A stretch of 64,000 bases of DNA from Pseudoxanthomonas sp. X-1 (lineage in GTDB: Bacteria > Pseudomonadota > Gammaproteobacteria > Xanthomonadales > Xanthomonadaceae): positions 3,012,001-3,076,000 of the forward strand of contig NZ_CP083376.1 of NCBI RefSeq assembly GCF_020042665.1, read 5' to 3'. A program made the translations under genes and the position numbers. Every line of letters starts with the position of its first letter. The stretch's first letter is position 1. Under the pieces are notes generated by a model, which did not search any database, was not told where the DNA came from, and saw nothing but the letters and a program-made list of their open reading frames with translations. Shown one piece after another: positions 37,113 to 45,799 of this stretch.

Positions 37113-38375
37113 CTAGAGGAAGCGCACCGTGGCGGTAGTGCCCTGCCCCAGCACGCTGTCCAGCTCGATCTTCCAGCCGAAGCGCTGGCACAGCCGCGAG
37201 ACGATCGACAGCCCCAGCCCGGCGCTGTGCTGGCGCGCATCGTCGGCGCGGTAGAACGGTTCGAACGCGCGCTGCATCGCGTCGGAGGTCATGCCGATGC
37301 CGGTATCGCGCACCACGAAGTGATCGCTCTCCAAGCGCACCTCGATCTGGCCTTCGTCGGTATAGCTGCAGGCGTTGCGCAGCAGGTTGCTGACCACCAC
37401 GTGCATGACCCGCGGCGGCGCATGCAGGCGCGGCCTGGCGTTGCACACCACGGTCAGGTCGACCGGCTTGCCGATCAGCAGGTCGCGCGCGCTCTCGGCT
37501 TCGTCCAGCACCACGTCGACCAGCTCGAAATCCTCGCTCTGCGGCTCGACGTCCGCCTCGCGCGCCAGGATCAGGAAGGCGTCGATCACCGCCTCCATCT
37601 CCCGCGCCGAGCGCTGGATCCGCTGCAGCGAGCGCACCGCGCGCGGCGGCAGTTCGCCGGCCAGGGCCAGGTCGGTCGCCACCCGGATCACGGTCAGCGG
37701 CGTGCGCAGCTCGTGGCTGGCGTCGCGGGTGAAGTCGCGCTCGCGCGCGACGTGGGCCTCCACGCGCTGGGACAGGCCGTGCAGCGCCTCGGCCAGGCTG
37801 CGCGCTTCGCCCTGCACCTCGCGCGGCAGCTTGTCCGAGGCCAGCGCCGAGGTGTCCGGCGCGCGCGGGTCCCATTGCGAGACCTGGCGCGCGAGCCAGG
37901 AGGTCGGCGACACCAGCGGCCGGAAGAAGCGGTAGGTCAGATAAGACGCGCCATACAGCGCGCCCAGGCACAGCAGCAGCGGCAGCGCGCCGGACCAGAA
38001 GAACAGGCGCTCGGCATCGGTCCCCAGCCAGGCCAGGTAGAGCCGCCCTTGCGGGCGCTCGTCGACCAGCACGACCTCGCTGCCGACGGTGTGCACGCCG
38101 GGCGCAAGTTCGCGCAGGGGTTCTGGCAGGGTGAGCTCGGACTGCCCCGGCTGGACCAGGTAGCCGCGCAGGTCATGCGTATTCGGCGGCGGCTGCACCT
38201 TGGAGGTGGCGTACAGGTCCCAGTAGTGCGTAGCCTCCTCGTGCAGCATGGTCCGCACCAGGCTGCGCTTGATGACCGCCGAGACGATCAGCACCGACGC
38301 GATCACCGCCAGGCTGGCCAGGGCCACCCTGAGGATGAAGGCGATGCGGATGCTATGGGGAAGTTCCTGAGGCAC
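37113..38375 (-). CDS. Sensor histidine kinase
   Basis: A 420-residue kinase with two membrane helices (about 10-36 and 128-150) around a periplasmic domain of about 90 residues. The cytosolic part has the dimerisation box RDASHELRTP with phosphoacceptor His221, an N box VVSNLLRNACSYT, DTGIGM and SAGLGLSIV. No HAMP is clear; a short linker of about 50 residues follows helix 2. The stimulus is unknown. It is 59 bases after its response regulator gene. Confidence 0.93.
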   Translation of the reverse strand: MPQELPHSIRIAFILRVALASLAVIASVLIVSAVIKRSLVRTMLHEEATHYWDLYATSKVQPPPNTHDLRGYLVQPGQSELTLPEPLRELAPGVHTVGSEVVLVDERPQGRLYLAWLGTDAERLFFWSGALPLLLCLGALYGASYLTYRFFRPLVSPTSWLARQVSQWDPRAPDTSALASDKLPREVQGEARSLAEALHGLSQRVEAHVARERDFTRDASHELRTPLTVIRVATDLALAGELPPRAVRSLQRIQRSAREMEAVIDAFLILAREADVEPQSEDFELVDVVLDEAESARDLLIGKPVDLTVVCNARPRLHAPPRVMHVVVSNLLRNACSYTDEGQIEVRLESDHFVVRDTGIGMTSDAMQRAFEPFYRADDARQHSAGLGLSIVSRLCQRFGWKIELDSVLGQGTTATVRFL

Positions 38376-38434
38376 GGCGTGCGTTACGTATCAGGAGAAC
38401 TGCACACCACCGCGCCGGACGGCGCCTGTGCGCA

Positions 38435-39136
38435 TCAGGCGATGTCGGCGACGCGATAGCCGGCGCTCTGCACGGTGTGCAGCAGCGGCTTGTCGAACGG
38501 CTTGTCGATCACCTTGCGCAGGTTGTAGAGGTGGCTGCGCAGGGTGTCCGAATCGGGCAGCCCGTTGCCCCAGATCTCGCGCTCGATTTCCTGGCGGGTC
38601 ACCACGCGCGGCGACTCGCGCATCAGGATGGTCAGCAGGCGCAGGCCGATCGGCGAGAGCATCAGCTCGGTGCCGCCGCGGGTGACCCGCATGCTGACCG
38701 GGTCCAGCACCAGGTCGGCGACCTTGAGCACTTCAGAACCGACTTGGCGGCGCTCGCGGCGGATCAGCGCGCGCAGGCGCGCTTCCAGTTCCTGGATGGC
38801 GAAGGGCTTGGTCAGGTAGTCGTCGGCGCCGGTGCCCAGGCCGCTGAGCTTGTCGTCCAGGGTGTCGCGCGCGGTCAGCATCAGCACCGGGGTGGACTTG
38901 CGCGCCTCGCTGCGCAGGCGGCGACAGACTTCCAGGCCATCCATGCGCGGCAGCATCAGATCCAGCACCAGCACGTCATAGCTGTTCTCGGTGGCGAGGC
39001 GGTAACCGTCCAGGCCGTCGGAGGCGTAGTCGACCTCGAAGCCCTTGCCCTCCAGATACTCGCCGATCATCTCGGAGATGTTGCGGTTGTCCTCGACGAC
39101 CAGAACCAGGCCCGAGGTTTCCTGTGCGTGACGCAT
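38435..39136 (-). CDS. OmpR-family response regulator
   Basis: A 233-residue DNA-binding regulator. The receiver domain (about 10-125) has acidic-pocket residues Glu15 and Asp16, phosphoacceptor Asp59 in VLDLMLPRMDG, and the lysine in LTKPF. A winged-helix domain follows (about 135-230) with EIEREIWG and SHLYNLRKVIDKPF. It is cognate to the adjacent kinase; targets are unknown. A small palindrome lies 25 bases upstream of the start. Confidence 0.94.
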   Translation of the reverse strand: MRHAQETSGLVLVVEDNRNISEMIGEYLEGKGFEVDYASDGLDGYRLATENSYDVLVLDLMLPRMDGLEVCRRLRSEARKSTPVLMLTARDTLDDKLSGLGTGADDYLTKPFAIQELEARLRALIRRERRQVGSEVLKVADLVLDPVSMRVTRGGTELMLSPIGLRLLTILMRESPRVVTRQEIEREIWGNGLPDSDTLRSHLYNLRKVIDKPFDKPLLHTVQSAGYRVADIA

Positions 39137-39160
39137 GACGTGATCTCCGAAAAAAGTGCC

Positions 39161-39176
39161 CAAACTTTCAGGTTTG
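39161..39176. promoter_or_regulatory. Candidate operator upstream of the response regulator
   Basis: CAAAC (39161-39165) and GTTTG (39172-39176) form a palindrome around TTTCAG, in an unusually A/T-rich patch 25-40 bases before the response-regulator start. Its position suits an autoregulatory binding site; nothing more is shown. Confidence 0.35.
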
Positions 39177-39326
39177 TGAAGCTATCGGGCGTGGAGTCGA
39201 CAATGCGTGAAGACGACACGGCGATCACGCGGCGGAACGTGATCGGATGCGGATGCGGTGTCGGGCCACCTCGCGACAGGCGGCAGGCCGCGCGTGCGCC
39301 ACGAAGACTCAAGCCCTGCCGGCGCG

Positions 39327-39629
39327 TCAGAGACGCACCCTGCCACGCAGGATATCCACGAACATCACCCAGTCGCCGGCCAGCGAGTAGAACGGGTGGC
39401 GGAAGGTCGCAGGCCGATTCTTCTCGAAAAAGAAGTGCCCGATCCAGGCGAACCCGTAGCCGCAGACCAGCGCGCCCAGCGCAAAGCCCCAGCGCCCGGT
39501 GCCCAGCGCAAGCGCCAGCAAGGCCAGCACGCCGCAGCTGCCCAGGAAGTGCAGCCGCCGCGAGGTGCGGTTGGCATGCTCGCTCAGATAGAACGGATAG
39601 AACTCGCGGAACGAAGCGAAGCGGCGCAT
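39327..39629 (-). CDS. Mpo1-like (DUF962) membrane protein
   Basis: A 100-residue protein matching the DUF962/YGL010w family, whose yeast member Mpo1 is an iron-dependent fatty-acid alpha-dioxygenase. The family's histidines are in place: FYLSEHANRTSRRLHFLG, WIGHFFFEKNRPATFRHP and the closing LAGDW. Two membrane hairpins separate them. The bacterial role is not established. Confidence 0.9.
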   Translation of the reverse strand: MRRFASFREFYPFYLSEHANRTSRRLHFLGSCGVLALLALALGTGRWGFALGALVCGYGFAWIGHFFFEKNRPATFRHPFYSLAGDWVMFVDILRGRVRL

Positions 39630-39723
39630 GCGGGCGAAGCCTGGGCGTTGGACCTGCAGCAGTGTGCCGCCACGCCGCCGACGCGGTCATGCTGCGCTGC
39701 GGCCGTCGCGCTGGGCGGCGGCC

Positions 39724-40548
39724 TCAGCCCGCGTCGCCGCGCTCGGCGCGCTTGACCTGTTGCCACAGCGCCTCCTGCGCGGCCAGGTCCAGGTCGGCGA
39801 AGGCGGCGCCCTGCCCGACGGCGGCCGCCTCCATCGCGCGGAAGCGGCGCTCGAACTTGGCATTGGCGTGGCGCAGCGCGCCGCCGGCGTCCACGCCGGC
39901 CTTGCGTGCCAGGGTGAGGCATACGAACAGCACATCGCCGATCTCGTCCTGCAGGCGCGCGACGCGCTGCGGGTCGTCGTCGGCGCGCGCCAGTTCGGCC
40001 CGCACCTCGTCGATCTCCTCGTGCAGCTTGTCCAGCACCGGCGCCGGGTCCGGCCAGTCGAAGCCGGTCCGCGCCGCGCGCGCCTGCAGCTTGGTCGCGC
40101 GCTGCCACTCGGGCAGGCCGCGCGCGATCCCGGCCAGCGCGGAGGAGTCGGCCTGGCCCTTGGCCGCGCGCTCCTGGCGCTTGATGTCCTCCCAGCGGGC
40201 GCTGACCGCCGCGCTGCCGTCCACCTGCGCCTGCGCGAACACGTGCGGGTGGCGCCGCACCAGCTTGTCGCAGATCGTGCGCGCCACGTCCTCGAAGGCG
40301 AATGCGCCCTGTTCGTCCGCCATCCGCGCATGGAACACCACCTGCAGCAGCAGGTCGCCCAGTTCGTCCTTCAGATCGTCCAGGTCGCCGCGGTCGATCG
40401 CGTCGGCGACCTCGTAGGCCTCCTCGATCGTGTACGGCGCGATGCTGGAGAAGTCCTGCTCCAGGTCCCACGGGCAACCGCCGTCGGGATCGCGCAGCTG
40501 CGCCATGATCGACAGCAGGCGTGCGATCTGCGTGCCCGGCTCGGCCAT
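39724..40548 (-). CDS. mazG: Nucleoside triphosphate pyrophosphohydrolase MazG
   Basis: MazG hydrolyses (d)NTPs to NMP and pyrophosphate and limits the mutagenic or alarmone pool. The 274-residue protein has two tandem all-alpha MazG units: the first with GGCPWDLEQDF and IEEAYEVADAI plus DELGDLLLQVVFHA (about 20-75), the second with KLHEEIDEVRAEL and DEIGDVLFVCLTLAR (about 180-225), both with the EExxE/ExxD magnesium motifs. First of mazG read on this strand, just downstream of cysQ. Confidence 0.95.
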   Translation of the reverse strand: MAEPGTQIARLLSIMAQLRDPDGGCPWDLEQDFSSIAPYTIEEAYEVADAIDRGDLDDLKDELGDLLLQVVFHARMADEQGAFAFEDVARTICDKLVRRHPHVFAQAQVDGSAAVSARWEDIKRQERAAKGQADSSALAGIARGLPEWQRATKLQARAARTGFDWPDPAPVLDKLHEEIDEVRAELARADDDPQRVARLQDEIGDVLFVCLTLARKAGVDAGGALRHANAKFERRFRAMEAAAVGQGAAFADLDLAAQEALWQQVKRAERGDAG

Positions 40549-40587
40549 GGGGTCATCTCCTGCGATGTGGGGAAGATCGGCGGCGCG

Positions 40588-41382
40588 TCAGAGCCAGTCG
40601 CGCCACGGCAGCGTGGGGTCGCCCAGCGCCATGAAGTCGCCGTTGAGCAGGCTCTCGCGCCGGTTGTAGCGGAAGGCGCGGCCATCGGGCGCCAGCAGCG
40701 CGCCGCCGGCCGCTTCCAGGATGCATTGCCCGGCCGCGGTATCCCATTCGCAGGTCGGGCCGAAGCGCGGGTACACGTCCAGCGCGCCTTCCGCGAGACG
40801 GCAGAACTTCAGCGACGAGCCCAGCGGCACCGGTTCGGCGCCCGGCAGCTGGTCGAGCACCGCCTGGGTGCGCGGATCGCGGTGCGAACGGCTGGCGGCC
40901 ACCCGCAGCGGCGCGCGGGCCGGCTGGCGCGTGCGCAGCTCGCGGTCGGTCTGCCCATCGCGGCGCAGCGCCACCTGCCCGGCCTGCGCGTGCCACAGCG
41001 TGCCGGTGACCGGCGCCATGATCACGCCGAACACCGGTTGGTGCGCCTCGATCAGCGCGATGTTGACGGTGAACTCGCCGTTGCGCTTGACGAACTCGCG
41101 CGTGCCGTCGAGCGGATCGACCAGCCAGTAGGCGTGCCAGTCCTGGCGCGCGGCCCACGGCGCCTTGGCGCCTTCCTCGCTCAGCAGCGGCAGGTCCGGC
41201 GTCAGCCGCGCCAGCCCGTCGGCGATGATCCGGTGCGCGGCCAGGTCGGCGCGCGTCAGCGGGCTGTTGTCGGCCTTGTGCTCGACGGCGAAGTCCTCGG
41301 CATAGACCCGCATGATCGCGTCGGAGGCGTCGCGGGCGATGGACAGCACCGCCTCGTGCAGGTCCGCGGTGATGCGGCTCAT
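40588..41382 (-). CDS. cysQ: 3'(2'),5'-bisphosphate nucleotidase CysQ
   Basis: CysQ removes 3'-phosphate from PAP, the by-product of sulfate assimilation. The 264-residue protein has the lithium-sensitive phosphatase metal sites: Glu70 in LLSEE and Asp89/Asp92 in VDPLDGTREF, with CEWDTAAGQCILEAAGG late in the chain. From ATG 41380-41382 (reverse strand) it overlaps the nudE stop by four bases, so nudE-cysQ are translationally coupled. Confidence 0.95.
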   Translation of the reverse strand: MSRITADLHEAVLSIARDASDAIMRVYAEDFAVEHKADNSPLTRADLAAHRIIADGLARLTPDLPLLSEEGAKAPWAARQDWHAYWLVDPLDGTREFVKRNGEFTVNIALIEAHQPVFGVIMAPVTGTLWHAQAGQVALRRDGQTDRELRTRQPARAPLRVAASRSHRDPRTQAVLDQLPGAEPVPLGSSLKFCRLAEGALDVYPRFGPTCEWDTAAGQCILEAAGGALLAPDGRAFRYNRRESLLNGDFMALGDPTLPWRDWL

Positions 41383-41927
41383 GCCTGGGTCGCCAGCCAC
41401 TCGCGGGCGATGAACAGCGCCGCCAGTGATCGGCCTTCGGAAAAGTCCTCACGCAGCATCAGCTGGTCCAGCGCATCGAGCTTCCACGGCACCACTTCAA
41501 GTTCCTCGGGTTCATCGCCCGGCAATCGCTCGGGATACAGATCGCGCGCCACCACCAGCCAGGACTGGTGGCTCATGTAGGTTGGAGCCAGGGTCAGGGC
41601 GCGCAGCACGTCCAGTTGGCGCGCGCCGTAGCCGGCCTCTTCCTTGAGCTCGCGGTCGGCGGCCTGCAGCGGCGTCTCGCCGGCGTCGATGCGGCCCTTG
41701 ACCAGCCCCAGTTCGTAACGGTGCATGCCGGCGGCGTACTCGCGCACCAGCAGCACGGTGTCCTTGTCGATCAGCGGCACCACCACCACCGCGCCATGGC
41801 CGCGGCTGACCTGGCGGTCGAACACGCGCCGCTCGCCGTTGGAGAACTCCAGGTCCAGCTTTTCCAGGCGCAGCGGGCCGGCCTGGTGCTCGGTCACGCC
41901 ATGGATCACGGGCAACTTGCGGCTCAT
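41379..41927 (-). CDS. nudE: ADP-compounds hydrolase NudE
   Basis: A Nudix hydrolase acting on ADP-ribose, Ap3A and NADH-like compounds. The 182-residue length matches E. coli NudE (186). The Nudix box G-x5-E-x7-REUxEExGU runs from 78 to 101 (GRIDAGET..., RELKEEAGYG). nudE-cysQ is a frequent pair, combining clearance of nucleotide by-products. Confidence 0.94.
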   Translation of the reverse strand: MSRKLPVIHGVTEHQAGPLRLEKLDLEFSNGERRVFDRQVSRGHGAVVVVPLIDKDTVLLVREYAAGMHRYELGLVKGRIDAGETPLQAADRELKEEAGYGARQLDVLRALTLAPTYMSHQSWLVVARDLYPERLPGDEPEELEVVPWKLDALDQLMLREDFSEGRSLAALFIAREWLATQA

Positions 41928-42045
41928 GCGGACAGCCTGCTGCCGCGCGCGGCAGCGGTCGATATCATGGGCGCATGCGAGTCGATCATCAGCCGCGAAT
42001 GCTAGCAGAGCAGGCCTGCGGTGCGCCTGCTGCCAGGGCCACCCC

Positions 42046-42780
42046 ATGCGTTTGACGCGCGTGCATGTCGACGCGGCGCTGGCGCCGGGGCAGGAGGTCG
42101 CACTGCCGGAGGACGTCGCTGCGCACCTGGGGCGCGTGCTGCGCCTGCGCGAAGGCGATGCCTGCGTGCTCTTCAACGGCGATGGCCACGACTATCCGGC
42201 GCGCCTGGTCGCGCTGGACAAACGCCAGGTGCGGGCCCGCATCGAGGCCGCACAGCCGCTGCGGAACGAATCGCCGCTGCGCATCGTGCTGCTGCAGGGC
42301 GTGGCCCGCGGCGAGAAGATGGACCTGATCCTGCAGAAGGCCACCGAACTAGGTGTGGCGCAGATCCTGCCGGTCGACTCCGAGCGCTCGGAGGTCAAGC
42401 TTTCCGGCGAACGTCTGCACAAGCGACTGGCGCACTGGCAGGGCGTGGTCGTGGCCGCCTGCGAACAGTCCGGGCGTGCCCGCGTGCCGGAGGTCGCCGC
42501 CCCGCAGCCGCTGATCGCCGCCGCCGCGGCCTTGCCCGACGACGCCCTGCGCCTGCTGCTCGATCCGCAGAGCGCACACGTCCTGAGCACGCTGCAGGCC
42601 CCGGCCTCGCAGCGGGTGGTGATCGCCATCGGCCCCGAGGGCGGCTGGTCGCCGCGCGACCGCCAGGCGCTGGAGGCCGCCGGCTTCCAGGGTCTGCGTC
42701 TGGGCCCGCGCGTGCTGCGCACCGAGACCGCCGGCCTGGCCGCCATCGCCGCGCTGCAGGCGCGGCTGGGGGATTTGTAA
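42046..42780 (+). CDS. rsmE: 16S rRNA m3U1498 methyltransferase
   Basis: RsmE methylates N3 of U1498 in 16S rRNA. The 244-residue SPOUT-fold protein has an N-terminal PUA-like domain and a knotted SAM site: QKATELGV, AIGPEGGWSPRD and the closing LGPRVLRTETAGLAAIAAL. Start ATG 42046 follows a weak upstream ribosome site. It is convergent with the EF-hand gene, across a 498-base repeat-rich gap. Confidence 0.95.
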   Translation: MRLTRVHVDAALAPGQEVALPEDVAAHLGRVLRLREGDACVLFNGDGHDYPARLVALDKRQVRARIEAAQPLRNESPLRIVLLQGVARGEKMDLILQKATELGVAQILPVDSERSEVKLSGERLHKRLAHWQGVVVAACEQSGRARVPEVAAPQPLIAAAAALPDDALRLLLDPQSAHVLSTLQAPASQRVVIAIGPEGGWSPRDRQALEAAGFQGLRLGPRVLRTETAGLAAIAALQARLGDL

Positions 42781-42804
42781 CGGCAGCCCCATTTGCACGG
42801 TCAC

Positions 42805-42840
42805 TTCGAAAGGCCAGGCAAAGCCTGCTGGCCCATCGAA
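42805..42840. repeat. Hairpin downstream of rsmE
   Basis: TTCGA (42805-42809) and TCGAA (42836-42840) bracket GGCCAG (42812-42817) and CTGGCC (42828-42833). There is no T tract, so it is a weak candidate for transcription stop or mRNA stabilisation. Confidence 0.45.
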
Positions 42841-42959
42841 ACGGCGAGCCACTGTTTTGTGCGCTTCGACTTTTGCAGCGCTTCGACGGATGCGCGACCG
42901 GGGACCACGCCTCGCGCACCCACTTCGAACCGAAGCCCGCGAGCCTGACGCGCGGCAGC

Positions 42960-43061
42960 GGTCCGGCGGCCGGTGTCCGCTCCAAGCGAGGCAGGAGCCG
43001 AGCGCCCGAGTCAGGGCGGGATGCCCTGATCGAGGGATAAGCGGATACCGGCCGCCGGACC
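42960..43061. repeat. Large nested palindrome between rsmE and the EF-hand gene
   Basis: The arm 42960-42980 and its inverted partner 43041-43061 pair over 21 positions with one G-U-type mismatch. The 60-base interior holds a second stem, TCAGGGC (43011-43017) and GCCCTGA (43023-43029). The rest of the 42781-43278 gap holds the hairpin at 42805-42840 and a family C REP-like copy at 43145-43180. A 79-codon open frame crosses the palindrome but looks like a shadow. Confidence 0.8.
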
Positions 43062-43144
43062 GCCGCCCCTCCGAAGCCCAGACGCGCTACGCATGAGGCC
43101 CACGCCAGGGATCACCCTCCTCTCTTGCGCTCCGCGCGAAAGTT

Positions 43145-43180
43145 CCTGGGTTCCCGCGTTCGCGGGAGCGACGGTAAAGA
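43145..43180. repeat. REP-like element, family C
   Basis: CTGGGTTCCCGCGTTCGCGG followed by GAGCGACGGTAAAGA: a hairpin CCCGCG / CGCGGG with the conserved flank ACGGTA, matching the copies at 28538 and 59478. Confidence 0.85.
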
Positions 43181-43278
43181 TAGTTCAGCGGCTTTACGCT
43201 GAGGACGACTTCAGCGGTGTGTTGCGGAGAGACGCCGATCGCGCGCGGTGATGCGAGGAGACGCGCTGGCTCAGGCCG

Positions 43279-43680
43279 TCAGTGCCACTGCGCCAATTCC
43301 TGCGCGGTGATCTTGCCGTCGTGGTTCTTGTCGACCAGGCGGAACTCGCTGTGCAGCGCGTGGTTCTCCGGCACCTCGTCCAGGGTGATGACCCCGTCGC
43401 CGTTCTTGTCCAGCTGCTCGATGGTCGCCTGGTAGTCGGCGGCGTTGGCCAGCGTGCTGGACTGGCCCCAGTTGACCGTCACCGGACCCTGCGGGGTCTG
43501 CATGGTCATCGTGCGGAACCCCTGCGGCGGCAGTTCGGCGGTGAGCGTATTGGGTGCCGAAGCCGGCGGCGGCGCGACGGTCTGGGCCGGTGTCGCCTCC
43601 GGACGGGTCTGCGCCTGGGCGCCCGCGGCCAACAGCGCGAGCGCACCGCTCGAGAGGACGCAGCGCAACGGAGTCTTCAT
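43279..43680 (-). CDS. Exported EF-hand calcium-binding protein
   Basis: A 133-residue protein with a signal peptide (cleavage near AGAQA, residues 20-24), a Pro/Ala/Thr-rich linker, and two canonical EF-hand loops: DKNGDGVITLDE (91-102) and DKNHDGKITAQE (117-128). The loops have Asp at 1, Asn at 3, Asp at 5 and Glu at 12, so calcium binding is likely. It probably acts in the periplasm; the partner is unknown. Confidence 0.88.
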   Translation of the reverse strand: MKTPLRCVLSSGALALLAAGAQAQTRPEATPAQTVAPPPASAPNTLTAELPPQGFRTMTMQTPQGPVTVNWGQSSTLANAADYQATIEQLDKNGDGVITLDEVPENHALHSEFRLVDKNHDGKITAQELAQWH

Positions 43681-43764
43681 GGACAGCCCCTGTAGGTTCG
43701 AACGTGCCAGGCGCACGCTCGCATCGGGCTCGCGAATGAGGCGTGAATCCCGCAGCGCCGGGCC

Positions 43765-44235
43765 TCAGGCCGGCTCGGCCAGCACCTGCGCCAGCATCGC
43801 CTCGATCGCCTCCAGGTCCGGCAGCAGCGCGGCCTCGTCGCCCAGCAGCACACGCATGTGCACGCCATGCGGCAGCGCCTCCTCGCTGGCGTCGGCCAGC
43901 AGCCCGTCGCGCGGCACCGAGATCAGGCGCGGGAAGGACTGGGTCAGCAGGCCGATGTAGGGCATCGTCTCGCCGCCGGTCAGCGTCTTGAGCACCACGA
44001 ACTTGCTGGTGGCGTCCACGCGCTCGCGGCCCAACCCGCCCAGGGCGACCATCGAGAACAGCGGCACCTGCCAGCCGTGCCAGTCGATGGTGCCGGGCAG
44101 CCAGTGCGGGGCATCGGCGACCGGCCGCACAGGCACGCGCGCCAGCACCTCGGCCACCGTGGCGTTGGGCAGCAGCACGCGTTCGTCGCCGGTCTGCACC
44201 AGGACGCCGCGGATTTCGTCATTGGCTCGTGCCAT
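43765..44235 (-). CDS. chpC: CheW-like adaptor ChpC
   Basis: A 156-residue CheW-domain protein of the Pil-Chp system. It reads as one CheW fold: RGVLVQTGDERVLLPNATVAEVLARV, then APHWLPGTIDWHGWQVPLFSMVAL and a later PRLISVPRDGLL. It probably links the ChpA kinase to PilJ alongside PilI. Last gene of the minus-strand pilG-pilI-pilJ-chpA-chpB-chpC run, four bases after chpB. Confidence 0.88.
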   Translation of the reverse strand: MARANDEIRGVLVQTGDERVLLPNATVAEVLARVPVRPVADAPHWLPGTIDWHGWQVPLFSMVALGGLGRERVDATSKFVVLKTLTGGETMPYIGLLTQSFPRLISVPRDGLLADASEEALPHGVHMRVLLGDEAALLPDLEAIEAMLAQVLAEPA

Positions 44236-44239
44236 GGCG

Positions 44240-45799
44240 TCAGACTCCCAGATGTTGTGCGACGCGGTGGGCCAGTTCCTCCGGGGCCGCGGTCTCGCCG
44301 CCTCCGGCTTCCAGTGCGCGCGAGGCCGCCCAGTCGTAGCAGCCCTGCAGCGACTGGCCACCGACTAGGCCCCCGCGCGCTGCCAGCATCAGCGCGGGCT
44401 CGGCGTGGGCCGGGGCCGCGCCGCTGAGCAGCAGCACGGCGGTGCGATGCGGCGGCAGGCCGCCCAGCAGCGCCGTGACATCGGTCGGCTCGGCGACGAA
44501 CTCCACCTTGCCGCCGCGCGCCCGCGCCGACAGGTCGTCGGGGACCACGTAGACCACGCCGGCGCGGGCGACCGCGCCGGCCACCGGCAGGGTCACCGGC
44601 AGCGGCGACACCCGCTCGATCTGCCGCAGCAGGTTGTCGTAGCGGCCGCCGTCCAGGCGCAGGTGCACCAGCACCGGCTGCTCCAGGGTGGGCGGCAGTT
44701 CGGCCAGCACCCGACGTACCGCATCGGGCCCGCCGATGCCGGCGAACAGCAGCACCGCGCCGGGCACCGCCTCGCTGCCCGGCAGCGAATCGGCCGCGAC
44801 GCCGTGCGCGGGGTCCAGCGCCTCGAGTTCCAGGTTGAGATCGCCGAAACCCGGGGGCAGCGGTGGCGGCTCGGAGGGCGCGCGCTTGTCCGGCACCGTG
44901 ACCTGGAAATCCTCGACCAGCGACAGCGTGCCGAACGAAGGCCGCGGCCGCGGCGGCGGCGCCGGCGGTTCGTGCGCGACCGGTGGCGCTTCTACGGCGG
45001 GTGCGGCCGGGGCCTGCGGCTCGAGCACGGGCGTGTCCACCAGCGCCTGGCGCTCGGGCGCTTCAGGCGGTGCCCAGTTTTCCAGGTCGATGACGAAGGC
45101 GTCGGCCGGCTGCGCGCTGGCGCCTTCGTCCTCGAATTCCAGCGGCGGCAGCGTGGCCTCGCTCGGCACGGCGGGCGGCTGCACGGGCTCGGGCGCGTCC
45201 TCCAGGGTCAGGGGCGCGGACCACCGTGGCGAGCTCGCCGTATCCAGACTGTCGTGTGCGTCGCCGCCGGTCTCGAGCGCGGGCGCCGGCGCGTCGAAGC
45301 CGGCATCGACCGGCAGCGAGACGGCCTGCCCGGCCGCCTCGTCCAAGTGCGGGTCCAGCGGCGCGTCCTCGTGCAGCTGCGCCGGCGCCGGCGGCCGCCC
45401 GGGTTCGGGCGCCTGCGGCGGCTCGATCTCGGCACCAGGCGGCAGCACGTCGCGGTGCCCGTGCAGTTTCGCGTTCAGGTGCCGGGCCCAGCGCTGCGCG
45501 TCCCAGCCCTCGCGGGCGCTGGCCAGCGCGGCCTCGTCGTAGATCACGGTCAGGTCCGGATCGGACAGCACCGGGTCCAGCCGCGCCAGCGCGTCCTCGA
45601 TGGCCGGCTCCAGCGCCACCAGCACCGCCTGCGGGCGGCTGGCGGCCAGGGTGTCGGCATCCAGGCTGTTGGGATCGTCTTCCAGCGCGATCTGCGCGCC
45701 GGCGCCGAGCAGCGCGCCGCGCAGCTGCTCGCGGGCGGCGCCCGGACGCGCCAGCAGCACCACGCGCGGCGCGGGCAAGGCGGGCTCAGTCGCGGACAC
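44240..45799 (-). CDS. chpB: ChpB-like protein with degenerate CheB methylesterase domain
   Basis: 519 residues. The N-terminal part (about 1-130) looks receiver-like but without a clear phosphoacceptor. A long Pro/Ala/Glu-rich linker (about 130-300) leads to a CheB-like domain (about 346-515). In CheB the triad is Ser-His-Asp; here the Ser position of IGASTGG reads FAGIGGPD, with Gly354 in its place, the His survives in VHLRLDGG, and the Asp motif GMGxDGA is replaced by SGAAPAHAEP. Methylesterase activity is therefore doubtful, and a structural or adaptor role is possible. Its first codons overlap the 3' end of chpA by 14 bases. Confidence 0.85.
   Translation of the reverse strand: MSATEPALPAPRVVLLARPGAAREQLRGALLGAGAQIALEDDPNSLDADTLAASRPQAVLVALEPAIEDALARLDPVLSDPDLTVIYDEAALASAREGWDAQRWARHLNAKLHGHRDVLPPGAEIEPPQAPEPGRPPAPAQLHEDAPLDPHLDEAAGQAVSLPVDAGFDAPAPALETGGDAHDSLDTASSPRWSAPLTLEDAPEPVQPPAVPSEATLPPLEFEDEGASAQPADAFVIDLENWAPPEAPERQALVDTPVLEPQAPAAPAVEAPPVAHEPPAPPPRPRPSFGTLSLVEDFQVTVPDKRAPSEPPPLPPGFGDLNLELEALDPAHGVAADSLPGSEAVPGAVLLFAGIGGPDAVRRVLAELPPTLEQPVLVHLRLDGGRYDNLLRQIERVSPLPVTLPVAGAVARAGVVYVVPDDLSARARGGKVEFVAEPTDVTALLGGLPPHRTAVLLLSGAAPAHAEPALMLAARGGLVGGQSLQGCYDWAASRALEAGGGETAAPEELAHRVAQHLGV

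Noticed and set aside
42857..43096. A 79-codon plus-strand open frame after rsmE
   Set aside because: It runs through the nested palindrome, is rich in Arg/Pro, and has no ribosome site; better read as structured intergenic DNA.
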